Shown: positions 8,742 through 17,628 of the stretch, one piece after another
Layout of the letters: the number at the start of each line of letters is the position of its first letter
Position numbering within the stretch: position 1 is the first letter of the stretch
Assembly: GCF_030695065.1 (NCBI RefSeq)
Contig: NZ_JAUYTR010000023.1
Coordinates: 496,001-560,000, forward strand
Source of the DNA: Sediminibacterium sp.
GTDB taxonomy: Bacteria > Bacteroidota > Bacteroidia > Chitinophagales > Chitinophagaceae
Direction: 5' to 3'
DNA: 64,000 bases
Program-made: the position numbers and the translations under genes
Notes under the pieces: model-generated
Told to the model about the DNA's origin: nothing
The model's database searches: none
The model's input: the letters and a program-made list of their open reading frames with translations, nothing else

Positions 8742-10631
8742 TTACCTGACCCAGTACCAGATGGTGACTGGGTCTGTTACGCAACCTTCTATCCCGCATC
8801 CACCAGCAATCCATGGAGCGGGGGACCAATTGGTAGCACTTGTTACTAAAGTTCCCCACCAAGAATCATTGCAGCTTGAGCTAGTAGTTAAAAAACCAGC
8901 GCAATTACTGTACCAAGGCATTCTTTCTTCAATGCCGTCATTATTATAAACCCAGCTACCAAATTTAGTATTCAGGGTAATATTGGTTTGGGAATTATTG
9001 TTGTTGATAAAACTATAATTGCCATTGGCTGTCCAAATAGCTCCATTGCTTCTTCTGGTTACCGCATCAATCATGTACTGAAATCCGCTGGCACTTTTTT
9101 TAATATAATCGGCCCATCCAACTATGGAGTAGCTGGTGCTAATACTGGGGCTACTAGTATTACGCTCAATCGTATTGGCAAAAGTCCAGCCACTATTAGA
9201 AGCATTTGTCAAAAGTAAGGTCCAACCACCTCCATCGGTGGTCATATCTGCATAAATTTGAAAAGGAGTACCGCCATTGATATTGGCGTTTTTAATCCAA
9301 TACAAACCATCTGTAGAACTGGGATAATCTTGTTTAATTTGATAAGCACTACTGGATGCATTACTTGCCGATAAGCCATCATAAGCGGTTCTTGTTCTAT
9401 TAATAACGCCTGATTTAGATACCGCTTCTGCTCCACCTATTTTACCAAATTTATCTACATAATCTGCGGTATTGTCGGTAATTTTTCCTGTTTTGGTGAT
9501 GATATTATTGACTCCATTCACGGTAAGTGTGGCAGTAATACTACCGCTTGAATAGTTGCCACCAGCTGCCTGGTTTGCAGTAATGGTGGTGCTTCCCGGC
9601 CCAACAATAGTAACAGTTGATCCACTTATTGTAGCAACTGCAGTATTGCTGCTGCTGTAACTAAACAATCCATTGCTATTGCTACTTGGCGTATTTAAAA
9701 TAAATGGTTCATCAAATCGATACCTAGTAAGATTGGCAAAACTGCTTAAGCTAGGGGAAGCAATATAAAATCCATATTGATTGTTTTCTATAGTTTGTCT
9801 ATCTGTATTAGATAAGCTTGAATTAAAAGTAATAAGCTCGCTAATATATCCATTTAAAGGTTCATTGTATGCACCTGATCCGCCCATATTCATTACTCTT
9901 GGAATTCCGTTGTTATTAGCAGTAGTTTGTGCAACACTTTTTCTATAAGAGCTGTTTCCGCTTCCTGTTTGAATTACTGTAAAAACTTCTACTTCGGTGG
10001 TAGACCAAGCTTCATTAATATTGTGATTAAATCCACCAGCGAACCAAGAATGTTTGTCTTGATATGGCCCTACCAACCAGTTGTTGCTCCCTTGAATTGC
10101 TCTTCTTAAATGAGTTGAACTTTGGTTCGCTTTGCTGCCAGCAACCAAGTTTACACTAATGGGGTTTGAAGTTAAATAGTTGGCCGTTACACAAGCCATG
10201 CCATCGTAAGTTGATGAAGCTAATCCATTTTCTTCTCCTTGAAAAAAAACGGTAGGTTTTGTATTTCTTGTATAAATCACTCCAGATTCAATGATTACGG
10301 GTTGTTTATCTGTAGTTGCCTGTGCTAAATTTCTTGCATTACCACTTTGATCATACCAAATTGTAAGATATCCGGTATTTGAACCAACGAAACTTGTTAG
10401 GGCATCAGTATCTAAATTTCCACCAGCCGTAAATCCAATGTCTTGAGTAGTATTATCGTTGCTTCTTCTAACTTGAATGGCGCTTCCGCTATACGTACTG
10501 CTTAACTTTCTCAGGCTATAAGCAGATGCGGCATAATTACTACTAGTTAAACCAATATTATCCAAAGTATTTTGCGCTAAAGCGGGTAAAGCAATTACTA
10601 CTAAAATAAATATTTGAATAGTCTTTTTCAT
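8742..10631 (-). CDS. Large secreted multidomain protein (arabinofuranosidase-like, Ig-like, fibrinogen-like)
   Basis: 629 residues with an N-terminal signal peptide (MKKTIQIFILVVIALPALAQ). Residues about 28-285 resemble the jelly-roll domain of alpha-L-arabinofuranosidase B type proteins (AYSLRKLSSTYSGSAIQVRR, YLTIWYDQSGNARNLAQ). Residues 300-372 look like a bacterial Ig-like/Big module (SSNTAVATISGSTVTIVGPG). From about 430 the chain has a fibrinogen-type carbohydrate-binding fold, with TDGGGWTLLLT at 468-478, and ends WYWVR. No type IX secretion C-terminal domain is visible. The catalytic role is doubtful; binding to glycans or an adhesin-like role is more likely. The gene is monocistronic and converges on the SDR gene with an 11-base gap. 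Confidence 0.75.
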   Translation of the reverse strand: MKKTIQIFILVVIALPALAQNTLDNIGLTSSNYAASAYSLRKLSSTYSGSAIQVRRSNDNTTQDIGFTAGGNLDTDALTSFVGSNTGYLTIWYDQSGNARNLAQATTDKQPVIIESGVIYTRNTKPTVFFQGEENGLASSTYDGMACVTANYLTSNPISVNLVAGSKANQSSTHLRRAIQGSNNWLVGPYQDKHSWFAGGFNHNINEAWSTTEVEVFTVIQTGSGNSSYRKSVAQTTANNNGIPRVMNMGGSGAYNEPLNGYISELITFNSSLSNTDRQTIENNQYGFYIASPSLSSFANLTRYRFDEPFILNTPSSNSNGLFSYSSSNTAVATISGSTVTIVGPGSTTITANQAAGGNYSSGSITATLTVNGVNNIITKTGKITDNTADYVDKFGKIGGAEAVSKSGVINRTRTAYDGLSASNASSSAYQIKQDYPSSTDGLYWIKNANINGGTPFQIYADMTTDGGGWTLLLTNASNSGWTFANTIERNTSSPSISTSYSIVGWADYIKKSASGFQYMIDAVTRRSNGAIWTANGNYSFINNNNSQTNITLNTKFGSWVYNNDGIEERMPWYSNCAGFLTTSSSCNDSWWGTLVTSATNWSPAPWIAGGCGIEGCVTDPVTIWYWVR

Positions 10632-10699
10632 TGGATTGATTGGGTAATGGCATTAAGCATTTAAATTTAAGCAATCAAACATAATATAAATCGTATTTC

Positions 10700-11845
10700 A
10701 TGCCTAAGACCTATTATTTTTTATTGGTAGTACTTCTATTAATTTCCGATAAAGCCGAATTAATAGCACAAAATAAAGAAGCCGAATCGGCTATTCAAGT
10801 CATAATGAATAGCCATAAGGTAATGGGGATGTCTGTAGCAGTAGTAAAGAAAAATGAAATTGTGTATGCGCAATCTTTTGGATTAAAGAACCAAGAAATG
10901 CAAACACCACTAACCAATTCAGCCATTTTTAGAATTGCATCTATTTCAAAGTCATTTTCAGCTACTGCCATCATGCAGCTAGTAGAAAAAAGATTGATAT
11001 CGTTAGATGATGATATGAGTAAGCTGGTAGGGTTTATTATTCGTAATCCCAAATTTCCTGAAACACCAATTACCCTTAGAATGGTATTGTCTCATCGATC
11101 TTCTATCAATGATAGTCAAGGTTACTTTAGTTTAGATGCTATTAATCCTGCTAAGAATGCCAACTGGGCTAAATGCTATAATAACTATGCTCCAGATTCG
11201 GGATATATGTATTGCAATTTGAACTACAATATGGTAGGAACCATTATTGAGAAAATTTCGGGGGAACGATTTGATACTTATATTCAGCAACATATTTTGC
11301 AACCTTTGCAATTATATGGGGGCTATTGCGTAGACTCATTAGATAAACAAAAGTTTGCCGCTATATACGAGTACAATAGCGATTCTGTAAAGTTTATTTT
11401 GTCCCCCAATGCCTATGCTCCAAGAAGCGAGGAAATTGCCAATTATACAATGGGTTATTCAACACCCATTTTTTCTCCAACCGGAGGAATGAAAATCTCA
11501 GCAACTGATTTAGCCAAATACATGATCATGCACAGTAGGATGGGTAAAGCCAATGGCAAGAGAATTATTTCTAGAAGAAGTGCCAAGCAAATGCAAACTA
11601 TGCTTTCAGAAAAAGAACAATATGGATTGGCTCTTTCCAAATCGAATAAGTTAATTAATGGAATTACATTAACAGGACATACTGGATCGGCTTATGGATT
11701 AAACAGCGCAATGTTTTTTGAGCCAAATAAAAAATATGGTTTTGTAATAATTATCAATGGCAGTGAACAAAAATATATAGATGGATTCAATGCAATAATT
11801 AAGAAAACTGTAAATAGCTTATACGAAAACATCATATTAAAGTAA
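10700..11845 (+). CDS. Serine hydrolase, beta-lactamase class C / penicillin-binding-like family
   Basis: 381 residues with an N-terminal signal sequence (MPKTYYFLLVVLLLISDKAE). The acyl-enzyme serine lies in Ser81-Ile-Ser-Lys84 (SxxK motif), the second motif is YCN in GYMYCNLNYN near 172, and the KTG-like third motif is HTG near 325 (LTGHTGSAYG). These residues are all in place, so an active periplasmic D-Ala-D-Ala peptidase, esterase or beta-lactamase-related enzyme is likely. Substrate specificity within this very broad family cannot be judged. A methyltransferase gene follows after 20 bases on the same strand and may be co-transcribed. Confidence 0.88.
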   Translation: MPKTYYFLLVVLLLISDKAELIAQNKEAESAIQVIMNSHKVMGMSVAVVKKNEIVYAQSFGLKNQEMQTPLTNSAIFRIASISKSFSATAIMQLVEKRLISLDDDMSKLVGFIIRNPKFPETPITLRMVLSHRSSINDSQGYFSLDAINPAKNANWAKCYNNYAPDSGYMYCNLNYNMVGTIIEKISGERFDTYIQQHILQPLQLYGGYCVDSLDKQKFAAIYEYNSDSVKFILSPNAYAPRSEEIANYTMGYSTPIFSPTGGMKISATDLAKYMIMHSRMGKANGKRIISRRSAKQMQTMLSEKEQYGLALSKSNKLINGITLTGHTGSAYGLNSAMFFEPNKKYGFVIIINGSEQKYIDGFNAIIKKTVNSLYENIILK

Positions 11846-11865
11846 CAGCTTTTCCGTTTTGTAAT

Positions 11866-12489
11866 ATGCAATATCCCCTTGTACTGAAAAATTTCCCCAA
11901 TAATGTAAAACTATACATACCAGATCCTTTATTGATTAAACCAACATACGAAGCCTTACTTTTAGAAAATCAAGCAACGCCCTTTCCTTTTTGGGCAAAA
12001 GTTTGGCCATCTGCAGTTGCGTTGACTACATTTCTTCAACAGAACCTCGATTTGATTAAACACAAAGCCGTTGTAGAAATAGGTGCAGGACTTGGCTTGC
12101 CTTCATTTTCGATTGCTAAAGATGTAGCTGAAATAGTAATCACAGATTATTCTATTGATGCTGTTGAATTAATGAAGATAAATTCGGAGCAATGGGGTAT
12201 TCAAACCATTAAAGCTATTTGTGCTGATTGGAATTTCTTTCCTGCTTCAATCAATGCTGATATAGTATTATTGAGTGATACCAATTATGCACCTTCCGAA
12301 TTTGAATCTTTACTTAAGCTGATTCAGCAATTTATTAAAAAGGGGGCTACCATTATTATAGCCACCCCTGAGCGAATTACCACAAGCCCATTTATTGAAC
12401 AGTTGGAATTGTATATATCGAAAAGAGATTTAATAGATATTACATATAATGAGGAAATGGCAACAATTGGTTTATTTGTATTGAAATAA
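11866..12489 (+). CDS. Class I SAM-dependent methyltransferase (METTL/Methyltransf_16-like)
   Basis: 207-residue soluble methyltransferase. The SAM-binding glycine motif is EIGAGLGLPS at 71-80, followed by a strand with ITDYS at about 93-97 for ribose binding. A later strand reads ADIVLLSDTNYAP, which fits the Methyltransf_16/nicotinamide N-methyltransferase-like group, where small molecules or protein lysines are modified. The N-terminal PFPFWAKVWPSA segment is typical of that group. The end of the gene overlaps the convergent DUF4153 gene by 18 bases. The substrate is unknown. Confidence 0.82.
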   Translation: MQYPLVLKNFPNNVKLYIPDPLLIKPTYEALLLENQATPFPFWAKVWPSAVALTTFLQQNLDLIKHKAVVEIGAGLGLPSFSIAKDVAEIVITDYSIDAVELMKINSEQWGIQTIKAICADWNFFPASINADIVLLSDTNYAPSEFESLLKLIQQFIKKGATIIIATPERITTSPFIEQLELYISKRDLIDITYNEEMATIGLFVLK

Positions 12490-13734
12490 AATTGGGAATA
12501 GAAAGGTTACTAAGAATGCCCATATAGCATAATAAGGAATAAAAGTTGCAATTACTAAACCAACCTTTTCTACTGGCACTTTTTTTGATACTACCTGATA
12601 TAATTGTAGAGATACCAAAATCAGGTTAACAAAAATTAACAAATTTGCTCCTAATATTGCTAGTCGATTGGGAGTGATCCCAAATTCAGCCAATCTAAAT
12701 AAAATGGCAGATAGTGCTATTCCATTTACTACTACTGTTAAAATCGAAAGTATTAATAATACCAATAGTGTTATTTTATTTGACTCATTTTTTGTGGCTT
12801 CTGTAACAGAGAATAATATTATTGCCATTACACCAATTAGTAAAGCATTAAAAGTCAGTAAAAAATTTCTATCACTGTAAATGTTTTTACCAGTGTAAAG
12901 TAAGGTTGTTAAAAATGCCAAAACCGTTAACAAAACCAATGGTGTAAATATTCTAGCTATAATTGGGGAAATTTTACTAACGAGGCTTAGATTTGTTTGC
13001 ACTAAATAAGTTGCAATTAATGGAATAGAAGACAATCCCCAAACCACTACGTAATTAAAATAAAACTGCTCAATCTTTACTTCAATTAGATTAAATAATC
13101 CCAATGTGATTCCTGAAAATAGTCCCCCAGCTATTACTAGCAATGCGCTCATTACTAATAAGTCTCCATTAAATTTTAAGTAGTTAATTTTTAAAGCATT
13201 ATTTTTTAAGTTAGCTCCAATGAAAGTGTAACCCACTACCGACCACAAGAATATGGGTAAGTGCATGCATGCTAAAATGAGTGAATTATTTGAACCTATT
13301 GGAGGCAACAGATTGATATACAACACAGATGCTATAATTATCATTAACGATAGTGCTATTTTTTTAGGATTTAAATTCTTTTTCCATGAAAAAAATAATA
13401 CCAAAAGTGGAACTATAATAAACGAAATATTTTTTGCATAATATTCATCTTCAATTAATTTAAAATAGTGAGGAATTTTTGCAATAATTCCTGCAATGAG
13501 TGATCCTATCAGCAGAAATAATAAATCTTTTTTTTTAAATGCTAAAACATTTACTTCATATTTTTTGTTTAATCGTTCATTCCAAATTTGTGCTGATAAG
13601 TGATGGTTGAATTGTTTATATACATCCTCAAATGAATGAACAAATGTTTTTTTATCACTTTGATAAAGCTGCTCTAATTGACTAGGATTTTCTAGATTGT
13701 CAATGATTGCTTTAGTTACCCAATTTCCTTCCAT
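12472..13734 (-). CDS. DUF4153-type polytopic membrane protein
   Basis: 420-residue integral membrane protein. The first 65 residues are a cytoplasmic helical head (ENPSQLEQLYQSDKKTF), followed by about ten hydrophobic segments between residues 70 and 415. The pattern, with KKNLNPKKIALSLMII near the third segment, matches DUF4153 proteins. In Bacteroidota these often travel with a small winged-helix regulator, as here. The gene is the last of a three-gene minus-strand operon, 11 bases after the regulator gene. Biochemical function is not known for the family. Confidence 0.75.
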   Translation of the reverse strand: MEGNWVTKAIIDNLENPSQLEQLYQSDKKTFVHSFEDVYKQFNHHLSAQIWNERLNKKYEVNVLAFKKKDLLFLLIGSLIAGIIAKIPHYFKLIEDEYYAKNISFIIVPLLVLFFSWKKNLNPKKIALSLMIIIASVLYINLLPPIGSNNSLILACMHLPIFLWSVVGYTFIGANLKNNALKINYLKFNGDLLVMSALLVIAGGLFSGITLGLFNLIEVKIEQFYFNYVVVWGLSSIPLIATYLVQTNLSLVSKISPIIARIFTPLVLLTVLAFLTTLLYTGKNIYSDRNFLLTFNALLIGVMAIILFSVTEATKNESNKITLLVLLILSILTVVVNGIALSAILFRLAEFGITPNRLAILGANLLIFVNLILVSLQLYQVVSKKVPVEKVGLVIATFIPYYAIWAFLVTFLFPILFQYK

Positions 13735-13745
13735 TTGTATACGTA

Positions 13746-14045
13746 TTAAAGTGTTTGTTTAATTATTTTTTCTAATGCATGAATATGTAATGTGAATGCC
13801 TTCCTGCCTTTAGCTGTAATGATATAAGTGGTATTGGGCTTTTTGCCTATAAATTGCTTTTTTACATTGATATATTCTAGTTTTTCTAATGCAGATATAT
13901 GGCTTGCTATATTACCATCCGTAATTTTTAATTCAGCTTTTAGCGTACCAAAATCTACAGATTCTGCTACCATTAGAATTGACATAATACCTAATCTAAC
14001 CCTGCTTTCAAATGCCTTATTTAAAGCCTCTATGCTATTTTTCAC
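13746..14045 (-). CDS. Winged-helix transcriptional regulator (HTH_34-like)
   Basis: 99-residue single-domain regulator. Helices around residues 13-60 (RVRLGIMSILMVAES, FGTLKAELKITDGNIASHIS) form a MarR/ArsR-type helix-turn-helix. A beta-wing (KQFIGKKPNTTYIIT) follows near 63-77 and a dimerisation helix ends the chain. The start codon is GTG at 14045, inside the overlap GTGA with the upstream gene stop, so translation is coupled. The operon also holds two membrane proteins, suggesting that this regulator controls the operon itself (inference). No ligand pocket or metal site is visible. Confidence 0.85.
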   Translation of the reverse strand: MKNSIEALNKAFESRVRLGIMSILMVAESVDFGTLKAELKITDGNIASHISALEKLEYINVKKQFIGKKPNTTYIITAKGRKAFTLHIHALEKIIKQTL

Positions 14046-14680
14046 TTTTCGTATTTAAAGTACATGAACGATCCGTAAATAATATGCAATAACCCAAATC
14101 CAATTCCCCAAAAGAGAAAAGCTTGGTCAAAGTAAAATGATGCTAGTAAACCAAGAATTACTAGCAATACACCTAAATACCTAATATCATCAACGGTATA
14201 TTTACTTGCATTTAATAAGGCTAGTCCATAAAAAAGGAGTGTAGCTGGAATGATTAGTTCAATATGATTTTGCACGAATAAAATGGAGCAATAGATAGCA
14301 CCCGCAGTCAGGGGTATACTAAAATTGAGTAACATTCTTTTTGCCGAAAGATCCCATGTTTTCTCACCTCGTTTAACTGCATTTTTATTAGAAAGCCAGA
14401 TGGCTGTTAAAAAGGAAATCAATAAAGTGCAGCCCAAATTGATGGCTATTAAATTCAATAGTTCATTATTGATTACTCCATTTGGAGCAAGAATAGCTAA
14501 ATAAGAAACTGAATTAAGTGGAGAAATTCCAAGGATACTATAGCTTACTAAAATTGATAAAAGGGCAAATAGGCCTACTACAACACCCGAAAGACCGCTT
14601 AAAGCAGAAAATCTAGATGACCTCTCCATCAACCTTTTTATGTCGTGGATGGCATCTAACTGATCCTGTTGTTTATTCAT
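14042..14680 (-). CDS. Polytopic membrane protein, unknown function
   Basis: 212 residues with about six hydrophobic segments (starting near residues 24, 48, 78, 112, 150 and 172) after a cytoplasmic N-terminal helix (QDQLDAIHDIKRLMERSSRF). No catalytic motif is seen. It is the first gene of the operon with the winged-helix regulator and the DUF4153 protein. Similar three-gene clusters (membrane protein, small regulator, membrane protein) are common in Bacteroidota, although their role has not been worked out. The ATG at 14680 follows an AT-rich intergenic stretch of about 185 bases. Confidence 0.65.
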   Translation of the reverse strand: MNKQQDQLDAIHDIKRLMERSSRFSALSGLSGVVVGLFALLSILVSYSILGISPLNSVSYLAILAPNGVINNELLNLIAINLGCTLLISFLTAIWLSNKNAVKRGEKTWDLSAKRMLLNFSIPLTAGAIYCSILFVQNHIELIIPATLLFYGLALLNASKYTVDDIRYLGVLLVILGLLASFYFDQAFLFWGIGFGLLHIIYGSFMYFKYEK

Positions 14681-14865
14681 TATAATTTATTTAAAAGTAC
14701 TTTGAATTACAAAGTAAAGGTAATTCTTGCGAAACACAAATAAAATTCTAGTTAAAAAAATCATGGTGGTGCATTTACTTACTGATATCGTAAAACTTTT
14801 TCCCGATTCGGATAGCTACTGAAGACGTGAGTAGATAGTTTCGCCCAAATTTATATTAAGCAATT

Positions 14866-15372
14866 ATGAGTGCAGTATCAAAAAACATGAGAGTTTATCA
14901 TCGTTACTTAGGATTTTTTTTAGCAGGTATTATGGCAATTTATTCTGTTAGTGGAATCATATTAATTTTCCGAAATACTGATTTTCTAAAAAAAGAGATA
15001 CATAAAATTGAAGCAATTGCCACTAATCTAGATGAAGAAGCGATTGGGAAAGCCATAAAGATTAAAAATTTAAAAATTATAAAGCAGCAAGGAGACCTAC
15101 TAGTTTTTGAAAAAGGCACTTACAACTTAAAAACAGGAATAGCAGACTATAAGGTAAAAGAACTGCCCTATATAGTGAGCAAAATGAATAATTTTCACAA
15201 AGCCAACACAACGCATCCACTTTTTTATTTAAATATCTTTTTTGGCTGTTCGTTAATGTTTTTTGTACTTTCTACTTTCTGGATGTTTGCACCAGGTACC
15301 CAAATATTCAAAAAAGGAATTTTATTTACCATAGCAGGTGTAGCAATTGCTTTGGTGCTTTTATTTGTGTAA
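14866..15372 (+). CDS. PepSY-associated membrane-helix protein
   Basis: 168 residues. The N-terminal part (MRVYHRYLGFFLAGIMAIYSVSG) is the basic-then-hydrophobic helix found in PepSY-associated transmembrane proteins. It is followed by a short periplasmic PepSY-like region (residues about 45-105) and two C-terminal helices near 117-137 and 145-167. The protein is far shorter than the ~370-500 residue iron-uptake associated members, so it is either a compact family member or a simplified one. A small TonB-domain gene follows 38 bases downstream. A role in metal or siderophore handling is possible but unproven. Confidence 0.65.
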   Translation: MSAVSKNMRVYHRYLGFFLAGIMAIYSVSGIILIFRNTDFLKKEIHKIEAIATNLDEEAIGKAIKIKNLKIIKQQGDLLVFEKGTYNLKTGIADYKVKELPYIVSKMNNFHKANTTHPLFYLNIFFGCSLMFFVLSTFWMFAPGTQIFKKGILFTIAGVAIALVLLFV

Positions 15373-15409
15373 TATTTTCAATATGTTTATAACAATTACT
15401 TAAATTAAT

Positions 15410-15880
15410 ATGAAAAAAATATTTCTTTTTTTATTGTTTGTGCAAATTTGTAATTTGACTTTTTCTCAAAACGATAGTTTTGATAATAAGTTGAGTGATA
15501 CTATTAAAACGAATGTAAAACTTCCTGAGGATACTATTAAGAAAGAGGAAGGAAATGAAAAAATATATACAGAAGTTGAAATTAAACCAGAATTTCCTGG
15601 CGGAATAAATGGATGGATTAAATATTTAGAACGGAATATTAATCGAGACTTGCCATACAAAAATGGCGCACCTTCAGGACGATATACAGTTGTGCTAACA
15701 TTTATTGTAGCTAAAGATGGAACTATAAGTGATATAAAAGCAGAAACGGATCCTGGCTATGGTTCAAAAGAAGAAGCCATAAGATTAATGACCAGAAGTC
15801 CAAAATGGAAACCAGCAGTTCAAAATGGGCGAAATGTCACTTACCGACAAAAACAGTCTATCAGTTTTATGGTAAATTAG
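15410..15880 (+). CDS. Exported TonB C-terminal-domain protein
   Basis: 156 residues with a signal peptide or single N-terminal anchor (MKKIFLFLLFVQICNLTFSQ), a 40-residue acidic/lysine linker, and a TonB C-terminal fold. The marker blocks are PEFPGGINGWIKYLERN near 59-75, then YTVVLTFIVAKDGTISDIK, then SPKWKPAVQNGRNVTYRQKQSISF. Such stand-alone TonB_C proteins in Bacteroidota lack the ExbB/ExbD partners nearby, as here, and may not transduce energy. The gene probably follows the PepSY-type gene in one transcript. The domain call is firm; the role is not. Confidence 0.8.
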   Translation: MKKIFLFLLFVQICNLTFSQNDSFDNKLSDTIKTNVKLPEDTIKKEEGNEKIYTEVEIKPEFPGGINGWIKYLERNINRDLPYKNGAPSGRYTVVLTFIVAKDGTISDIKAETDPGYGSKEEAIRLMTRSPKWKPAVQNGRNVTYRQKQSISFMVN

Positions 15881-15898
15881 TAAAAGGTCAAAAAGCTA

Positions 15899-16120
15899 TT
15901 AAATGCCATTTACTTTTTCAACACTATCAGGCTTAGTTTTCAATGGTCTTTTCGTTACTTTTAAATCTCGGAAGTAACCAATTGTACCAATATCAACGGG
16001 GTGATCAGCAAATTCTTTATTTGCGGGTGGATGAGAGAAATTGGTAATTGAAACTAGGCCAATTTTTTTAGTTCTAGTATAAAGTTTGAATTTTATAATA
16101 GTAATACTTTTCAAATTCAT
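15899..16120 (-). pseudogene. C-terminal remnant of a LamG/DUF1080-like protein gene
   Basis: The reading frame encodes 73 residues whose last 34 (VDIGTIGYFRDLKVTKRPLK and a lysine-rich tail) closely match the C-terminus of the protein encoded at 19255-20004 (VDIATIGYFKDLKVIKRPLK). The preceding part keeps only a weak KKIGL match and no signal peptide. This is read as the tail of a duplicated or displaced paralogue that lost about 180 N-terminal residues. It lies at the far end of the repeat-separated gene array. It could still be expressed as a small protein, but nothing indicates this. Confidence 0.6.
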
Positions 16121-16172
16121 TCAATCTTGTAAAACTTATCTATAAAAGTAAATATCAACCAAATGATTAAAG

Positions 16173-16427
16173 TTATTTTATATCGGCTAAAATTTTTTTA
16201 ATTTCCTTCTTTTCTACAGAAGTTATTTCATTCCAGCGCTTATTTTGTAATCCCATTTCAATAGAGTAAAATATATTCGGATGAGGATTAACTCCAGCTT
16301 TAATCAAGTCCTTTTTGATTTTTTTGTAATCAGAAGCCATTAGTTCTTCTCTTGAATAAATTCTGATTAAATTCATTACTTTGACCATATAAGGCCCGAA
16401 ATTCTTTATTTCCTTAAGGTCATTCAT
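16173..16427 (-). CDS. Small TfoX C-terminal-domain-like protein (helix-hairpin-helix)
   Basis: 84 residues, helical. The pattern LKEIKNFGPYM...IYSREELMASD resembles the helix-hairpin-helix start of TfoX C-terminal domains. IFYSIEMGLQNKRWNEIT matches the conserved (Y)(A/S)(L/I)E...WNEL block of the same domain. The TfoX N-terminal domain is missing, so this is a stand-alone C-terminal type. The ATG lies directly beside the oligo-T run of the R1 hairpin, with almost no leader. It is the last intact gene of the array. Function in this form is unknown; competence control should not be assumed. Confidence 0.65.
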   Translation of the reverse strand: MNDLKEIKNFGPYMVKVMNLIRIYSREELMASDYKKIKKDLIKAGVNPHPNIFYSIEMGLQNKRWNEITSVEKKEIKKILADIK

Positions 16428-16429
16428 AA

Positions 16430-16540
16430 AAAAAGGTTACACTTTGAAAGTATAACCTTTTCTAGAATTTCGCTCCCCTTATAGACAAAAAATTCAGTTA
16501 TAATTCTATAATTGAGCATGTAACTATTAGGAAATGAATG
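16430..16540 (-). repeat. R1: tRNA-end-like repeat with terminator hairpin
   Basis: On the minus strand this unit has a ~60-base conserved block ending in AAGGGGAGC (16472-16480), a short spacer and a hairpin (arms about 16431-16442 and 16450-16461) followed by T residues. It aligns without gaps to R2 (17519-17628) and, over the conserved block, to R4. The AAGGGGAGC plus hairpin section also matches the 3' acceptor end and downstream terminator of tRNA-Asn at 20424-20480. Confidence 0.75.
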
Positions 16541-16545
16541 TATTC

Positions 16546-17118
16546 TTAATATAGATGCTGATCTACTGAATTCCAATCCCACAAAACAATATCCCATGCA
16601 AAACCACCATACATCAATTCATTGATGACTTGAAATCCTCTTTTCTTATGTGCTTTAAGAGAACGAGTATTTGCTTGAGCTATATCCGTAACGAGGTAAG
16701 TAAATTCTTTTGAAAGACAATCCCTGAAATGTCCGTAAAGCTTTTGCACCAGGTCTTGTCCGCGGTATTCTTTTGCTACACATAATTGTCCAACAACTAC
16801 ATAGTTAACATCCCTCAGTAATTTCCCATTGTGTTCAGATTGATCAATTGCGTCAAAAAGACCTTCAACAAGATCGTGCCCATTTCTAATATCTTTAGTT
16901 GCAACCAACGCATAACCAATCACTTTGTCGCCATCCTTTGCAATGATGGAAGGAGAAGCTAAATTCATCTCCTGCAAATATTCTATCGTATAGGCTGCAG
17001 TAAGGAAACCCTGGTCAATGGCTTCTTCGGCAGTTATATTCTGCTTTAAATTCAATGCCTGTAAATCCCTGATGCCAATTATTTCACTTGGGCTTGATAC
17101 CCTTTTTACTTCAATCAT
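16546..17118 (-). CDS. GNAT family N-acetyltransferase
   Basis: 190-residue acetyltransferase. The acetyl-CoA binding segment is VVGQLCVAKEYRGQDLVQKLYGHF at about residues 107-130, with the RGQ-D/G-L loop, where the usual third glycine is replaced by aspartate. TDIAQANTRSLKAHKKRGFQV near 144-164 is the conserved C-terminal motif. VIGYALVATKD is the central strand. Substrate unknown. It starts 18 bases after the DUF3703 gene on the same strand, and both sit between repeats R2 and R1, so they look like one two-gene cassette of the array. Confidence 0.82.
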   Translation of the reverse strand: MIEVKRVSSPSEIIGIRDLQALNLKQNITAEEAIDQGFLTAAYTIEYLQEMNLASPSIIAKDGDKVIGYALVATKDIRNGHDLVEGLFDAIDQSEHNGKLLRDVNYVVVGQLCVAKEYRGQDLVQKLYGHFRDCLSKEFTYLVTDIAQANTRSLKAHKKRGFQVINELMYGGFAWDIVLWDWNSVDQHLY

Positions 17119-17136
17119 AAATTTTTTTATTAATCC

Positions 17137-17502
17137 TCATTTATTCTCCTCAATAATCAATTTTAAGTCGGCTGGAATCTCCATACTTTTAAGAGGAGGT
17201 ATATTAGCTCCCCCAGTATTGCCTACAGGTATTTCCCCAACAAACGACTTTACTCCCCCTACAATTAAGCGAGGTATCTGTCCGATAATTTCTCTTAAGT
17301 CTTTTATCTTAATTCCGAATAATAACATTTTCCAATGAACCAAGGTATGATGATAAGGATAAGGCTGACCGATGATATGAGCCCTTTCTAAATGAAACCA
17401 ACTTGTTTTGTAATCCTTATTTTCAAAATAGTTGTCCGCAATTTTCAATTCTTGTAAAAAGAATGGTTTTAATTTATCGGGCATTGTTGTATGAATTTTC
17501 AT
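17137..17502 (-). CDS. DUF3703 family protein
   Basis: 121-residue soluble protein. The family pattern is clear: SWFHLERAHIIGQPYPYHH at about 35-53, HWKMLLFGIKIKDLREIIGQI, and PVGNTGGANI near 92-101. DUF3703 proteins are small helical proteins sometimes found near metal-resistance genes, but no metal transporter is nearby here. The ATG at 17502 is used; Met7 is an alternative that would match the family start better. It heads the two-gene unit between repeats R2 and R1. Confidence 0.8.
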   Translation of the reverse strand: MKIHTTMPDKLKPFFLQELKIADNYFENKDYKTSWFHLERAHIIGQPYPYHHTLVHWKMLLFGIKIKDLREIIGQIPRLIVGGVKSFVGEIPVGNTGGANIPPLKSMEIPADLKLIIEENK

Positions 17503-17518
17503 ACCATTAATTTACAAA

Positions 17519-17628
17519 TAAAAAAAGGTTACACTTTGAAAGTATAACCTTTTTTAGAATTTCGCTCCCCTTTTCAATGAAAGATGCAGCTATAATGCGA
17601 TGATTGAGTTTGTGACTATCAGGAAATT
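17519..17628 (-). repeat. R2: tRNA-end-like repeat with terminator hairpin
   Basis: Same structure as R1: conserved block with CTGCATCTTTC, acceptor-like AAGGGGAGC (17564-17572 region), short spacer, hairpin with an ACC/GGT-rich stem and T run. The final bases of the XRE gene (stop at 17627-17629) already lie in the repeat edge. R2 is the copy closest in sequence to the tRNA-Asn terminator, including the shared loop side AAAGTATAACC on the plus strand. Confidence 0.75.
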
